A stretch of DNA of 64,000 bases from Daucus carota subsp. sativus. Its lineage: Eukaryota; Streptophyta; Magnoliopsida; Apiales; Apiaceae. Under the pieces are notes generated by a model. The model was not told the DNA's origin, made no database searches, and saw only the letters and a list, made by a program, of their open reading frames with translations. The translations under genes were made by a program, and so were the position numbers. The first letter of the stretch is position 1. Every line of letters begins with the position of its first letter. Location of the stretch: positions 19,438,545-19,502,544 of the forward strand of contig NC_030386.2 of assembly GCF_001625215.2 (NCBI RefSeq). The letters run 5' to 3'. Positions 47,201 through 59,802 of this stretch are shown here, one piece after another.

Positions 47201-47410
47201 CCTGCCTTTAACCCAATGGCAAACTTTGCCCGCTGTGAGGGGGCCTATATGCAGTCTGGACCTGAAGCTCAAAGGCAATGGCATATCAATCAACTTCCGC
47301 AGGCTCGACCACCAGGACCGAGCTTATATGTTCAACCTCCTTTTCACCCAATGCCAAACTTTCTCAACACTCCACCTGCATTTAATCCACAGAATGCGCT
47401 TCAATCTTAA
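41237..47410 (+). CDS. FRIGIDA-like gene 2
   Basis: Exons 41237-43508, 43873-44048, 44998-46240, 46617-46759, 46850-47410; 1464 residues from MHMDSVEKLN (the MDS of gene 1 is at 41243). Coiled coil to about residue 600, with EERC-type 49-residue modules. First FRIGIDA repeat about 601-860 across exons 1-3, second partial repeat about 910-1075, third about 1108-1310 across exons 3-5. The tail is Pro-rich with one copy of the unit that is expanded in gene 1. All splice sites are canonical and phases match gene 1. Exon 4 ends SSKEVMEMSP, four residues longer than gene 1. An out-of-frame ATG at 41233 overlaps the start. Role as for gene 1: likely a nuclear coiled-coil scaffold; target genes unknown. 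Confidence 0.9.
44376..44616. mobile_element. Hairpin MITE in intron 2 of gene 2
   Basis: Arms of about 110 bp are almost perfectly inverted (GGCCCGCACTTTTTCGGACT against its near-complement at 44595-44616, through TTAAATCGAGCTAAACTAAA). RNA from this intron would fold into a long double strand. The same insertion occurs in genes 3 and 4 but not in gene 1, so it predates the 9.7-kb duplications. Superfamily unknown. Confidence 0.8.
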
Positions 47411-47680
47411 TGCAAGTGTCTGCACATAGCAGCAAGTCATGAAGCTTCTTATCACTTTTTTGGAAGACGGATGAAAATCTTATCTGCAATTTTCCAGTAA
47501 CAATGTCTTGAGGGTCTGCGGGATCCTCAGCATGTTAATTCTCCTGGTCTTTCTTGCAATGTGAAGAATGTAAATTTCAATGTAACCCATACTTGATAGT
47601 ATGTTTTGTTTCCTGCTGCTTAATCTTTCTGGAGATCATAAGAGGGCCTCAGGATTTGTTACCATATACTCCTATCTAAT
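47411..47680 (+). other. 3' flank of FRIGIDA-like gene 2
   Basis: About 270 bp follows the stop, with TG-rich and AATG motifs likely to hold the polyadenylation region (TTGCAATGTGAAGAATGTAA near 47552). It is conserved in unit 2. Confidence 0.45.
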
Positions 47681-48639
47681 GGGGCCGTTTGGGTTATGTT
47701 AAAAATTATCTTAAAAGAAGTATTTCTTCCTCAAAATAAAGAAGTGGAGTTTAAGTGACAAGTAAATTAAATAAGTTGTTAAATTTTTAGGAAAAGAAGT
47801 AGAAGTTGTAAAAAAAAGCTGCATTTTCTACTTCCAACTTCTTTCTCACAACATGTTAAAAGTACCATGCTTTTTTACACAAATATATAAAGAAAAACAG
47901 AATTTACGTTATCCAAAATGGGGTAATATCTTTTTCAACAATTAGTAAGCAGCTAAAATTCTTTTGCATACAAATCGAATTAGGGAGGATGATGTTGGAT
48001 TGTTTAATTTAGTCAAAGCAGTTATAGGAATTTAAAAATTGAAACAAAAATATCTAGCAAAACTTTATTTAATTTCGAATTTAGCTGGTCATAAGCGATT
48101 TTAATATTCTTCTCTAAGTACAATTTCATTTTAAGTTCGAATTTTTTAATAGTGTGAAGATGATAGTTCGAATCTTGATAAAACTTTCCAAAAAAAATTA
48201 ATATTTCCTGTATTATTCAAATATTTCAGAAAAAAGACTAAACTATCACGTTTTCATCGTATACAGTCCAGAACAAAAACCGAAGGGACAGTTTAGCGAA
48301 ATACTTATTACATACAAATGAAAATTCAATTACAAGTGATAAGTAATTTTTATGAATAAATTTTCTGGTGTTTATAATTTTTTGTGTAAAAAACATTATT
48401 AGTATAATAATAAATTATTACAAACTATCTTTTAAAATGATCCTCTATATATTTGTAAAATCAAACTTCAAAAATAAAAATAAATAACTAAAAAGTTATA
48501 ATTTTGAACTTGTTTGATTCTAACTTATACGTAAGAAATTGACTTATAATTCGTACATAAACAAACAACATAAATAAACGATTTGTTTCTGACTTATAAG
48601 TCTAATAAAGACGCCTATAAGCTCACCCAAACATTTGGG
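47681..48639. mobile_element. hAT-like non-autonomous element (unit 1)
   Basis: The ends GGGGCCGTTTGGGT and ACCCAAACATTTGGG are inverted, like many plant hAT-type MITEs. Subterminal AAGAAGT/TTATAAGTC words are repeated. No coding. The copy in unit 2 has lost its right end (CACCCATCC in place of CACCCAAACATTTGGG). Confidence 0.65.
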
Positions 48640-49094
48640 AGTTTACCGACATAATTAAACTAATGCTTTGCTCCCGAGTTTTTTTTAGGAGAGGTAGCAA
48701 GTGAATGTAAGTGAAAGCATTTCATCCCACTTTTGGAGTGAAACTATTCCATATTTGCGCTCACTTTAATTTATTTTGATCCATTTAATTCGGTAGCACG
48801 AATAGAAGTGAAAGTTAGATAATTTTACTTACTTTTCACTTATTTTTTTTCATGTTTAAAACCCGGGAGCAGGTGTAAATGATCCTACTTGTTAGTAACA
48901 CACATTCCTCGATGAAGTGTTGCGTTAATATGTTTAGCACAAATTAATTTATTTTTTTGTATTAAATACATTCGACGATATATTTTTAAAATTCAAGATG
49001 TCGGACCGTCGGAGTTCGAATTTCGAATTAAATCCGCATATGAAAGTACTTAAATATTTAAAATTCTCCTTTCGAGCGAAATATTTGCAAATGG
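48640..49094. other. Upstream region of PPR fragment
   Basis: AT-rich DNA before the PPR start. Direct words AAGTGAATGTAAGTGAAAG and ACTTACTTTTCACTTATTTT are weakly inverted, perhaps the remnant of a small element at 48670-48880. No gene. Confidence 0.4.
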
Positions 49095-50075
49095 ATGTCA
49101 ACTCAACAAAAACATCTCTTATACCTGTTAAAAACCCCAAACTCAGTCAAAACCTTAAACCACTTAAAATCAATCCACGTTCATCTCATCCGAACAAATC
49201 TTCACCAAGACAGCTTCGCCATGGGAAACTTCATCACCCGTTGTTCTACATTGCGCCGCATGAACTATGCACAGCAGCTGTTTGATGAAATGTCTCGTCC
49301 AAATTCTTTCGTTTGGAACACAATGGTAAGAGGGTTTCAACAGAATCAAGAGCCGAGAAATGCCCTTATACTTTTTGAGAAAATGAAGATGAGGGGGGTG
49401 ATCGGGGATAAGTTTACTTACCCGTTTGTTATACGGGCTTGTAATGATTAGTGGGAGCAATGTAGAGGGAAATGTGCTCATGGGGAGGTGTTGAAAGTTG
49501 GGCTTGAGTTGGATGTTTTTGTGGGGACTAGTTTGATTGAGTTTTATAGTGGGTTTGAGAGTATGCAGTATGCATATAGAGTTTTTGAGGAGATGGTTGT
49601 GAAGGATATGGTCGCGTGGACGGCGATTTTGCATGGGTTTGTGAGTAAATTTGGTGATATAGAGAGAGGGGGGGAGTTGTTTTGTAGAATGCCGAATAAG
49701 GATATGGTTGTTTGGAATATAATGATAAATGGGTATGTGAGAGTTTGGAATGTTCCATCTCCCGCTCTTCACTCAGTGACGAACTTCCCTAAACATCCGC
49801 TTGCTGGCAATCCACAGAATGCACCACATGTTCAACGTCCGCAAATTGAACAAGCAGGGCCTTCCTTGAATGTTCCATCTCCCGCTCTTCACTCAGTGAC
49901 GAACTTCCCTAAACATCCGCTTGCTGTCAATCCACATAATGCACTACATGGTCAACGTCCGCAGATTGAACTAGCAAGGCCTTCCTTGAATGTTCCATCT
50001 CCAGCTCTTCACTCAGCGACGAACTTCCCTAAACTTCCGCTTGCTGTCAATCCGCAGAATGCACAACATGGCTGA
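49095..50075 (+). pseudogene. PPR-FRIGIDA tail chimera, copy 1
   Basis: From ATG 49095, MSTQQKHLLYLLKTPNSVKT starts a PLS-class pentatricopeptide protein: KSIHVHLIRTNLHQDSFAMG, LFDEM..PNSFVWNTMVRGF, FTYPFVIRACND, VGTSLIEFYSGF, DMVAWTAILHGF, NKDMVVWNIMINGYVR. PPR proteins of this type act in organelle RNA editing. At 49749 the PPR sequence is joined, in frame, to the 40-residue tail repeats of FRIGIDA-like gene 1, ending at its stop (50075) and 3' flank. TAG at 49449-49451 breaks the PPR part; the second copy has a Leu codon there. The C-terminal E/DYW region is absent. Confidence 0.9.
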
Positions 50076-50885
50076 CTTGATTTCGGATCATAGCGTTCGT
50101 AGAGTACCAAGTTAGTTAACTTAGCTTCACTGATCTGTTATCGATGTTAATGTTCATAACTACATCTTGTGTCTTTTGATGTGTAACTGTAGAGTTCGAT
50201 GTAACATATCTTGTATTGTAAAAACTTACTCAAGAAAAAGAAAGATGCTGCCAAAAATGAGTTTTTTTTTAGTTACCAGAAATTGTTCACCAACAAAAAT
50301 ATCATTATACATTGAGATTAAAAGATAAATGTCATTATGAACTTGCCTAGTTTACTCAAATGCGCATGAATTTTGTTCTATTTATTTTTTATTTCCTTCT
50401 TTCCTCTACACTTTTTTCCTCAAATTCAGTAATGTTATATATTAATTTATTTTATCATAATTTTTTCGAGTAATATATGAAATACCGATTAAAAAAGAAT
50501 CAATAAAATAAAATTATTTGTAATTAACTCAACCTAACTTGGTATAAATAATTTATAACTCGAACTCAAAATTCGGTTTAAATAATTTATAGACATCGAA
50601 CTCAAGATCATATTCCACTCAAATCCAAAATCCCGTCTAAATAATTTATGATTCGAATTCAAAATCCGGCTCCGAACTCAGACCCGAAGTCCGGTTTAAA
50701 TAATTTACGACTCGGACTCGAACTCGAACCCGGCTGACCGAGTACAAAAAGCCTAAGCATTTTGCTTGACAACATTCATCTCATCAATTCCCTGCCATTC
50801 TAGGTATTCTTCATCCTCTGTAAGTTCTGACTTGTGTTTATCCATTTTATTAAATACATATATATATTTCTATTTCTGCACATGT
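50076..50885 (+). promoter_or_regulatory. Intergenic region and promoter of gene 3
   Basis: Copy of 40429-41236, including the TTTAAATAATTTAT tandem array (about 50535-50740) and the leader with CATTCTAGGTATTCTTC. Differences are single bases and small indels. Confidence 0.55.
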
Positions 50886-53800
50886 ATGCATATGGATTCA
50901 GTAGAAAAGCTCAATTCTGTAATAAAATTGACAGAAGCTCGAGAAGAGCAGGTAGAGAAAGCTATGCTCTCTCTACTAGTTGAGTGGAAGAATCTAGAGA
51001 GTCTAGATTCTTCCACTCAACAACTGTTACAGGATTGCTTCACCAATATTCAATCAAGGGAGGCTCAGTTGAATGAGGTGAAGCAATCTGTAACGGCTCG
51101 GTTGAGTGAGGTGAAGCAATCTGTAACGAGTAGTAGTGAAGTACTTAATGAGGTGAGGAATAGTTTGGAGAGTAGGATGAAGGAGGTGGAGAGGAGGGAG
51201 AGGGAGGTAGAGGGTGAGGAGAGGAGAGTCGAGGAGAAGAGGAGGGAGGTGGAATGTGTGTTCGAGAGGTTTGAGATGGAAAAGAGAAAGTGGGAGGGGA
51301 TTAAGGAGGCGATTGAGGAGAGGTTTGAGGTGGTTAGGTTGAAGGAGAACAGTATTGAGAGTCGGGAGGTGAAATTGGAGGCGATATGCGGGGATTTGGA
51401 GGAGAGGGAGAAGGAGGTGGGGAGGATGCGGGAGGTGATTGAGAAGAGGAGTAAGGAGGTTGAGGGTATGGAGGAGGGTTTTGCTTCAAAGGTGAGAAAT
51501 TTTGAGATGGTTAGGACGATTGCGGTTGGATATTGTCAGCGGTTTAGTTTGCAGAAGGAGCAGTTGGATTTGGAGAAGAAGGAGGTTGAGGAGAGGGTTA
51601 AGGAGCTTGAAAAGAAGGAGAAGTGTTTGAAGGAGCGGGTTGAAATGATTGATAAGAGGGAGAAGGAAATTGATGCAAAGAATGTTATGAGCAAAGAACG
51701 ATGTGAGGGAGTTGAAATTAGGGAGAAAAAGCTTGAAGATCGGTTGAAACAGTTTGAATTGAAAGAGAAGCGGTTAAAGGAGTCGATGGAAGCTATGGAT
51801 TTGAAGAAGAAAGAAAATGAACTGAAGAACGTATCTAGTGAAGAAAGCTGTAGGAGACTTGAACATAGGGAGAAAAAGCTTGAAGACCAGCTGAAAGACC
51901 TTGAATTGGAAAAGAAGCACTTCAAGGAGTGGGTGGGAAGCATGGAAGTGAAGGGGAAAGAAATTGATTTGAAGAATGCCTTAAGTGAAAAAAGGTGCAG
52001 GAAACTTCAAAGTAGGGAGAAAAAGCTTGATGATCAGATGAAAGAATTTGAATCTAAAGAGAAGCAATTCAGAGAACAGGTGAAAACTATTGATATAAAG
52101 AAAAAAGAGGTTGATAGACGGAGGATTCTGAATGAAGAAAGATGCAAAAAACTTGATTTAATGGAGAAAAACCAGATTGAGTTCTTGACTGAATTTAAAT
52201 TAAAAGAACAGCAGTTCGAAGAACGCGTCAAAAGTTTTGAGAAGAAGGAGAAAGAAGCTGATTCATTCCGATTATCATGTGAAGACAGATGCGGGAAATT
52301 TGAGTTGGAGAAGGAAAGAGCATTTGATTTGAAAGAGGAGCACTTTAAAGAACGGGTTAAAACTATTGATTTGACGGAGAAGGAAATTGATTCAGTGTGG
52401 ATTTTGAATGAAGAAAGATGCAAGAAACTTGACTCAATGGAGAAAACTCTTCAAGAATTGTTGACTGGATTAAAATTAAAAGAGCAGCATGAAAATCGAG
52501 TAAAGAGTATTGAGGCCAAGGAGAAAGAAGTCGATTCAATCAGAATTTCGTGTGAAGAAAAATGCAGAAAATTTGAGTTGGAGAAGAAAAAACTCGAAGA
52601 CCAGATTAAAGAATCTGAAATGAAAAAGAAACAGTTATGCAATGTTGACCTCTCAATTGTAAAACCTGAGCCATGCAGTGTTGATGGTTCATATGCAGAT
52701 ATAAGATTTTCTATAACTATGGGTGGAAAGAATTTGCTCTTGTATTTAATTAGTCAAAAAAGGGATCTTCATTCTATGAGTGACGAAGTTTTTAGGGCTC
52801 TTAGGATGTCAGTGTATCCTGCAAAACTAGTCTTAGATGCAATGCAAGACTTTTACCTGATACTAGAGAATAAGGAGTTCGAAGCAGATGTAGTTTGTAA
52901 AAGTAGCAATCTTTTGTTGGAGCAGTTGAGGAGATTTTCTACTCAGATTCAACCATGTCTTAGAAAAGCAGCCATGGAACTTGCACATGAATGGGAGAAT
53001 AAAATGAAGAGCTCAGGGGAGGTTACTGTTTTCCTGAACCTTTTAGCGTCCTATGGGCTGGGGACTGCTTTTAACCCAGGAAAGTTCTTAACTCTTTTTG
53101 AGGTTATCGGTCAGCATAAACAAATTTCAGAGTTATGCCAGCTCCTTGGTTACACCGAAAAAATAAGCGGTAAGTTTCATGTTTGCTTTCAAGTTTATGT
53201 ACATGATTTAATGTCATATAAGATATACATGGAACAGTCCTTAGAAAATAACCTAATAAGAAATTCATGCCATAGTACCAAAGTAATTTTTATGCTGTAG
53301 TAATGCTGTACTATTATGTTATCCCAACCTGAAACTTTTTCTGCTTTCTTGAACACAGAACTAATGGGATATATATATAACTATCAAGCATGTCTCTGGA
53401 TGTAATTTCTCTGTAATTAGTATCTTTGTATCTGTACATAAATATATTGTTTTTAGGATCTTTTCACGTTTTGTTTCAAAATCACAACCTTGTGGTGCAC
53501 AGATCTGATATTTCAGGTTCTTAAATGTGACAGATCTTATTCAAGTTATGTTAAAAGAGCATCAGCACGTTAAGGCTGTTAAATATGTTTGTGCTTTTGG
53601 GCTTCGTGACAAGTTTAAACCTGCATCACTTCTAAAAGAATTGTTGAGGAATTCTGAAGAGGCGTCAAAGGCTTTGTGTGAGAATAGTGACTGCCCAATT
53701 GACAAAAAGGTAAATCTCCTTTCTTGTTGTTTTATTATATTTATGGCAATATTTCTGAGCTTATATGTACTTTATATGATACCAGCACAAAGTCACAAAA

Positions 53801-56800
53801 AGGTTGGAAAAAGGATAAGTTCAATAGAGAGTCTAGTGACATATAAAACCCGTGCGTTATTGGATATTCAGTTCAGAAACTCTTTATCTTAAGTTCTTCT
53901 TGAAATTAATTGAAGGTTAATATTCTTTCTTACGCTAAAGATTACTGACATAAAATTTTATCCCAAGTTTCTTTCCTGCAATTATAAATTGCAGTTTATC
54001 CTTAAAGCATCTTAAGTTTAGTTTATAAGTGCAAAGGCCCGCACTTTTTCGGACTATTAAATCGAGCTAAACTAAAATACAATTCAATTTATCAATCCAA
54101 AAATCTTGTTACAAATACATCAATTACAAATCATTAACCTAACGAAAAGTGCAATCTTGTTACAAATGTATTTTAGGTTAAGGATTTGTAATTGATATAC
54201 TTGTAACAAGATTATGGATTGATAAATTGAATTGTATTTTAGTTTAGCTCGATTTAATAGTCGAAAAAGTGTGGCCTGTTACAATAAGGAAACAGTTGAG
54301 CATTAAATTGCTTTTGTCCAAAAAAGCTAAGAAAGCTTCTCTTACTTCTGGGTCTGGGAAAGCAATGCTTGATGGGGGCTTAGAAGTGTTTGATAATATA
54401 ATATCTCAAATTGGCACGAGAGCTCTCTGAATATGCTTGTCATGGTTGTTAAGTAACAACTAGTCAACAAGTAACAACTTTCATGCATGGGTCTTGCGTT
54501 CGGATTTCCTTTTGCATTTGAACTTATTGATATGGAGACTGTGTATGCACCTCCATGCATGATTTTGGGAGGATGTACTAGTTTGTCACCATAAATGTTT
54601 CAGATGATATGGCAACAAAACACTATTATTAAAAATCTGGTCCAAAAAATTGTGCAGGAAGAGGCCATAGATAACATTGTGGTTTCACTGAGAGAGGCAC
54701 TGTTATGCATTTTATGTTACAAACTTGATTCAGAATGCCCTCCAGAATGCATTGAGAGATTCATTAAACAGCTTCTTGAGCAGAAGAAAGATGAAAAAGT
54801 TAAGTTATCAGTCTCTAACAATGATGCAGCAATGCAAGGAGCTGATAAAAATTGTAATTCAGCCACAGTTTTACCTGACCCAAGTGATGACTGCAACACT
54901 CAGCTTAAAGCTAGCTGTCCTATACTTGACAGTGAAAGTGCACTGGCTACTGTCCTTTCTGATATGGACGGAATAAGGTTGCTGCATTTCTTGAATGAAA
55001 ATTCGGAAGATCATGAACTGTTAGGAGATGATATTTTAATTGTTCTGAATTCATCAATGGAGTCAGCAAAGTTTGTTCTGCATACTATTAAAGGAATTTA
55101 TGCTCCCCATTCAGAAATAGGAGATAAGAACTTTGACTCCCTTGTTACCATGAAAAGTTGCATTCTTCTGTTAGAACAGCTCATGAAACAATCACCAAAG
55201 ATCAAGAAAGAGGTTGAAGCCGACGCAATGAAACTTGCATCTGATTGGAAAGCAAAGATGAGGACTCCTTTTCAGGTCTTGGGCTTCTTGCATCTTATTT
55301 GTACCTACAATCTTAATTCAAGATTTGAGGTCAGTGAGCTTCAGAGGCACTTTGAATCTGTTTCATACCTTAAACACTCTCATGAGTTATGCCAAGTCTT
55401 CCGATTATCAGATAAGAGCCTGAATCAGACCAAGACTTCAGATAGTTGTCACTGGCATCAAAAGAATTCTTCTGGTTTCAATTTGAGCAAAAAGGAAGAT
55501 AACAACACTGGTTTTATGCACTCTGCAAACTTAGGCAAACTTGTTTTAGACGCAATTTGTCACTGTTATTACTCAAATCTGAAGGGCAAAAGAATTTTAA
55601 AGCCTACAGTGGTGAAGTGCTTTATAATTTTGCTAGAGAAACTATTGACAATGTCACCACAAATTCAACCTCATGTCAGAAAGAGAGCTGCCAAATTTGC
55701 TGTTGACTGGAAAGTGCAGCTTTCAGATATTACTAGTAAGAATTCAGGAGAGGTATTTGTGCTTTTCCACCTTTTGGCGGTCTATAAAGTGGCTTCTTCA
55801 GTTGATTCAAATGAGCTTCTAGGCCTCTTGGACAGTATATATACAAGGAGGAGGATGCCTGAATTGATCCGGCTCCTAGGGCTGGGACATAAAGTTCCTG
55901 GTATGGTATCTCGCCTTTTCTCTCTATGTAATCTTAATAGTTATATTTTGATTCAAAATTTGGAAAAATGGAGTTACTGTCACCATTTGATATAGGCACA
56001 AATCTTTATTTTATGTTCATAATTATATCACTTAATTAGGGTAATGGTATTTTATATTATGCAAGTGCAGCACTAACAAGCATTCTTGATGCCACACCAC
56101 TAGTAAGTATAATAGGGAAAAAAGAAATCTGGGATGTGCCTGCGAGTTTAGCAGGTGCACTTGAGGCACGCCACCTTAAACTTTTTAAGATTTGAACAAA
56201 GAGAAATTACAGCAGCTTTTTAAGTCTTTCTTTTGTATAGTTCAGAAAATCAATGTATCATGTTTCCTGCCAACAGATTTTGTAGAAAGTCTCATTCAGA
56301 AGGGCGACAGGCTTCAGGCCATCCGATACATATATGAATTTGAGCTTGTTGGGAAGTTTCTACCGGTGCCTATCCTAAAAGATCACCTGAGCTCTAAGGA
56401 AGTGATGAAAATGTCTCCTGTATGTTTTCTTCGATCTATTTCTCATTCCATTTTATTAGTCTTTGATCCAACTTCCAAGCTGATTATGTTGTTTTAAATA
56501 CTATAACAGGCTAACATTGGCATAATAAGCAAACAACTTGGCATCCTTAGAGGATTAGTAAAATGCATCAAAGACCATCAGCTAGAGGTTGAGTATCCAC
56601 CTGAAGATCTTTTAGCTCAAATTCAGAATCTAGAGGAGAAGTCTAAGGAGGTCATAGAAAGATCTCAGTCATATAAGAATTGCAGCAAGAGGCCGCATGT
56701 TTCTGGCCCAGATCCTAGGCCTGAAGCTCAGTCGCATACAAATTTTCAAAAACGACCTGCTGCAGGCCTATATCCTCGACCTGAAGCTCAAACGCAATGG

Positions 56801-57070
56801 CGTATCAGCAAACATCCACGAATTGAGCCACCAGCCAGAACTTCCTCGAATGTTCCATTCCCTGCCTTTAACCCAATGGCAAACTTTGCCCGCTGTGAGG
56901 GGGCCTATATGCAGTCTGGACCTGAAGCTCAAAGGCAATGGCATATCAATCAACTTCCGCAGGCTCGACCACCAGGACCGAGCTTATATGTTCAGCCTCC
57001 TTTATACCCAATGCCAAACTTTCTCAATACTCCACCTGCATTTAATCCACAGAATGCACCGCAATCTTAA
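50886..57070 (+). CDS. FRIGIDA-like gene 3
   Basis: Exons 50886-53169, 53534-53709, 54658-55900, 56277-56419, 56510-57070; 1468 residues from MHMDSVEKLN. Architecture is that of gene 2: coiled coil to about 605, then three FRIGIDA repeats, then a short Pro-rich tail with one repeat unit. Against gene 2 the coil gains four residues (KWEGIKEAIEERF). It shares many private changes with gene 4 (LKENSIESREVK, RALRMSVYPAK), so genes 3 and 4 are the closest pair. The frame is intact and splice sites are canonical. An out-of-frame ATG at 50882 precedes the start. Confidence 0.9.
54036..54276. mobile_element. Hairpin MITE in intron 2 of gene 3
   Basis: Same inverted-arm element at the same intron position as in gene 2, with few substitutions. 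Confidence 0.8.
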
Positions 57071-57340
57071 TACAAGTGTCTGCACATAGCACCAAGTCAT
57101 GAAGCTTCTTATCACTTTTTTGGAAGACGGATGAAAATCTTATCTGCAATTTTCCAGTAACAATGTCTCGAGGGTCTGCGAGATCCTCAGCATGTTAATT
57201 CTCCTGGTCTTTCTTGCAATGTGAAAAATGTAAATTTCAATGTAACCCATACTTGATAGTATGTTTTGTTTCCTGCTGCTTAATCTTTCTGGAGACCATA
57301 AGAGGGCCTCAGGATTTGTTACCATATACTCCTATCTAAT
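57071..57340 (+). other. 3' flank of FRIGIDA-like gene 3
   Basis: Copy of 47411-47680 with a few substitutions; the presumed polyadenylation region is retained. Confidence 0.45.
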
Positions 57341-58309
57341 GGGGCCGTTTGGGTTATGTTAAAAATTATTTTAAAAGAAGTACTTCTTGCTCAAAATAAA
57401 GAAGTGGAGTTTTCGTGACAAGTAAATTAAATAAGTTATTAAATTTTTAGGAAAAGAAGTAGAATTTGTAAAAAAAAATCGCATTTTCTACTTCCAACTT
57501 CTTTCTCACATGTTAAAAGTACCTTGCTTTTTTACACAAATATGTCAAGAAAAGCAGAACTTTCGTTAAACATGAGTAATATCTTTTTCAACAATTAGTA
57601 AGCAGCTAAAATTCTTTTACATACAAATCAAATTAGGGAAGATGATGTTGGATTGTTTAATTTAGTAAGAGCAGTTATACGAATTTAAAAATTGAAACAA
57701 AAATATCTAGCAAAACTTTACTTAATTTCGAATTTAGCAGGTCATAACCGATTTTAATATTCTTCTTTAAGTACAATTTCATTTTAAGTTCGAATTTTTT
57801 AATAGTGTGAAGATGATAGTTCGAATCTTGATAAAACTTTCCAAAAAAGATTAATATTTCATGTATTTATTCAAATATTTCAGAAAAAGACTAAAATATC
57901 ACGTTTTCATCGTATACAGTCCAAAACAAAAATCGAAGGGGCAGTTTGGCGAAGTGCTTATTACATATAAATGAAAATTCAATTACAAGTGATAGGTAAT
58001 TTTTATGAATAAATTTTCTAGTGTTTATAATTTTTTGTGTAAAAAACATTATTAGTATAATAATAAATTGTTACAAACTTATTTAGCAAAGAAAAAAAAA
58101 TTGTTACAAACTATCTTTTAATATGATCCTCTTTATATTTGTAAAATCAAACTTCAAAAATAAAAATAAATCACTAAAAAGTTATAATTTTCAACTTGTT
58201 TGATTCTGACTTATACGTAAAAATTAACTTGGTACATAAACAAACAACATAAATAAACGATTTGTTTCTGACTTATAAGTCTAATAAAGACGCCTATAAG
58301 CTCACCCAT
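57341..58309. mobile_element. hAT-like non-autonomous element (unit 2), right end lost
   Basis: Copy of 47681-48639. The left end GGGGCCGTTTGGGT is kept. The right end is cut at CTCACCCAT, and a 22-bp insertion with A-rich sequence is present near 58081-58102. Confidence 0.65.
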
Positions 58310-58820
58310 CCAGGAGTTTACCGACAAAATTGAACTTTATCGACATAATTGTACTAATGCTTTGCTCCCGAGTTTTTTTAGGAGAGGAAGCAAGTGAGTG
58401 AAATCATTCATCCTACTTTTGGAGTGAAATTATGCTATATTTGCACTCACTTTCACTTATTTTCATTTCTTTAAATAATTCAGAAGCACGAATATGAGTA
58501 AAATTAGATAATTTTACTTTTTTTTTCACTTGATTTCTTCCATGTTTAAAACACAAGAGTAGGTGTAAATGATCCTACTTGTTAGTAACACACATTCCTC
58601 GATGAAGTGTGCTTTATATATTTTTAGCACAAATTTATTTTTTATTTTTTTGAATTAAATACATTCGGCGATATATTTTTAAAATTCAAGATGTCGGACT
58701 GTCGGAGTTCATATTTCGAATTAAATCCGCGTATGAATGTACTTAAAAATTTTAAAATTCTTCCGTCAAAAAAAAAAAAAATTTTAAAATTCTCCTTTCG
58801 AGCGAAATATTTGCAAATGG
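58310..58820. other. Upstream region of PPR chimera copy 2
   Basis: Copy of 48640-49094 with small indels, including an expanded A-run with a short duplicated AATTTTAAAATTCT at 58746-58796. No gene. Confidence 0.4.
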
Positions 58821-59802
58821 ATGGCAACTCAACATAAACATCTCTTGTACCTGTTAAAAAACCCAAACTCAGTCAAAACCTTAAACCACTTAAAATCAAT
58901 CCACGTCCATCTCATCCGAACAAATCTTCACCAAGACAGCTTCGCCATGGGAAACTTCATCACCCATTGCTCTACATTGCGCCGCATGAACTACGCACAG
59001 AAGCTGTTTGATGAAATGTCTCATCCAAATTCTTTCGTTTGGAACACAATGGTAAGAGGGTTTCAACAGAATCAAGAGCCGAGAAATGCCCTTATACTTT
59101 TTGAGAAAATGAAGATGAGGGGGGTGATCGGGGATAAGTTTACTTACCCGTTTGTTATACGGGCTTGTAATGATTTGTGGGAGCAATGTAGAGGGAAATG
59201 TGCTCATGGGGAGGTGTTGAAAGTTGGGCTTGAGTTGGATGTTTTTGTGGGGACTAGTTTGATTGAGTTTTATAGTGGGTTTGAGAGTATGCAGTATGCA
59301 TATAGAGTTTTTGAGGAGATGGTTGTGAAGGATATGGTCGCGTGGACGGCGATTTTGCATGGGTTTTTGAGTAAATTTGGTGATATAGAGAGAGGGCGGG
59401 AGTTGTTTTGTAGAATGCCGAATAAGGATATGGTTGTTTGGAATATAATGATAAATGGGTATGTGAGAGTTTGGAATGTTCCATCTCCCGCTCTTCACTC
59501 AGTGACGAACTTCCCTAAACATCCGCTTGCTGGCAATCCACAGAATGCACCACATGTTCAACGTCCGCAAATTGAAACAAGCAGGGCCTTCCTTGAATGT
59601 TCCATCTCCTGCTCTTCACCCAGTGACGAACTTCCCTAAACATCCGCTTGCTGTCAATCCACATAATCCACTACATGTTCAACGTCCGCAGATTGAACAA
59701 GCAAGGCCTTCCTTGAATGTTCCATCTCCAGCTCTTCACTCAGCGACGAACTTCCCTAAACTTCCGCTTGTTGTCGCTCCGCAGAATGCACAACATGGCT
59801 GA
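58821..59802 (+). pseudogene. PPR-FRIGIDA tail chimera, copy 2
   Basis: From ATG 58821 (MATQHKHLLYLLKNPNSVKT) the PPR frame is open to the junction at 59475 and into the FRIGIDA-like tail repeats. The codon that is TAG in copy 1 is TTG here (CNDLWEQC). One extra A (ATTGAAACAAGCAGG at about 59572) then shifts the frame, giving a stop at 59637-59639, 272 residues. The rest of the tail lies in another frame to 59802. A 272-residue chimeric protein could be made: about 218 PPR residues, then about 30 tail residues and a nonsense end. Confidence 0.88.

Larger units (their letters stand above)
40102..49748 (+). repeat. Tandem duplication unit 1 (9647 bp)
   Basis: Starts in the minisatellite tail of gene 1 at AATGTTCCA and ends in the PPR fragment. 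It contains the 3' flank of gene 1, gene 2, a hAT-like element and the PPR 5' part. Unit 2 repeats it base for base apart from scattered substitutions and small indels. Confidence 0.93.
49749..59474 (+). repeat. Tandem duplication unit 2 (9726 bp)
   Basis: Second copy of the unit, from the PPR/tail junction to the next identical junction. It carries gene 3. It is about 80 bp longer than unit 1 through small indels in gene 3 and the flanks. Confidence 0.93.

Noticed and set aside
49170..49772. 200-codon minus-strand frame opposite the PPR segment (also 58896-59498)
   Set aside because: It is a shadow of the PPR frame, whose plus-strand motifs are unmistakable.
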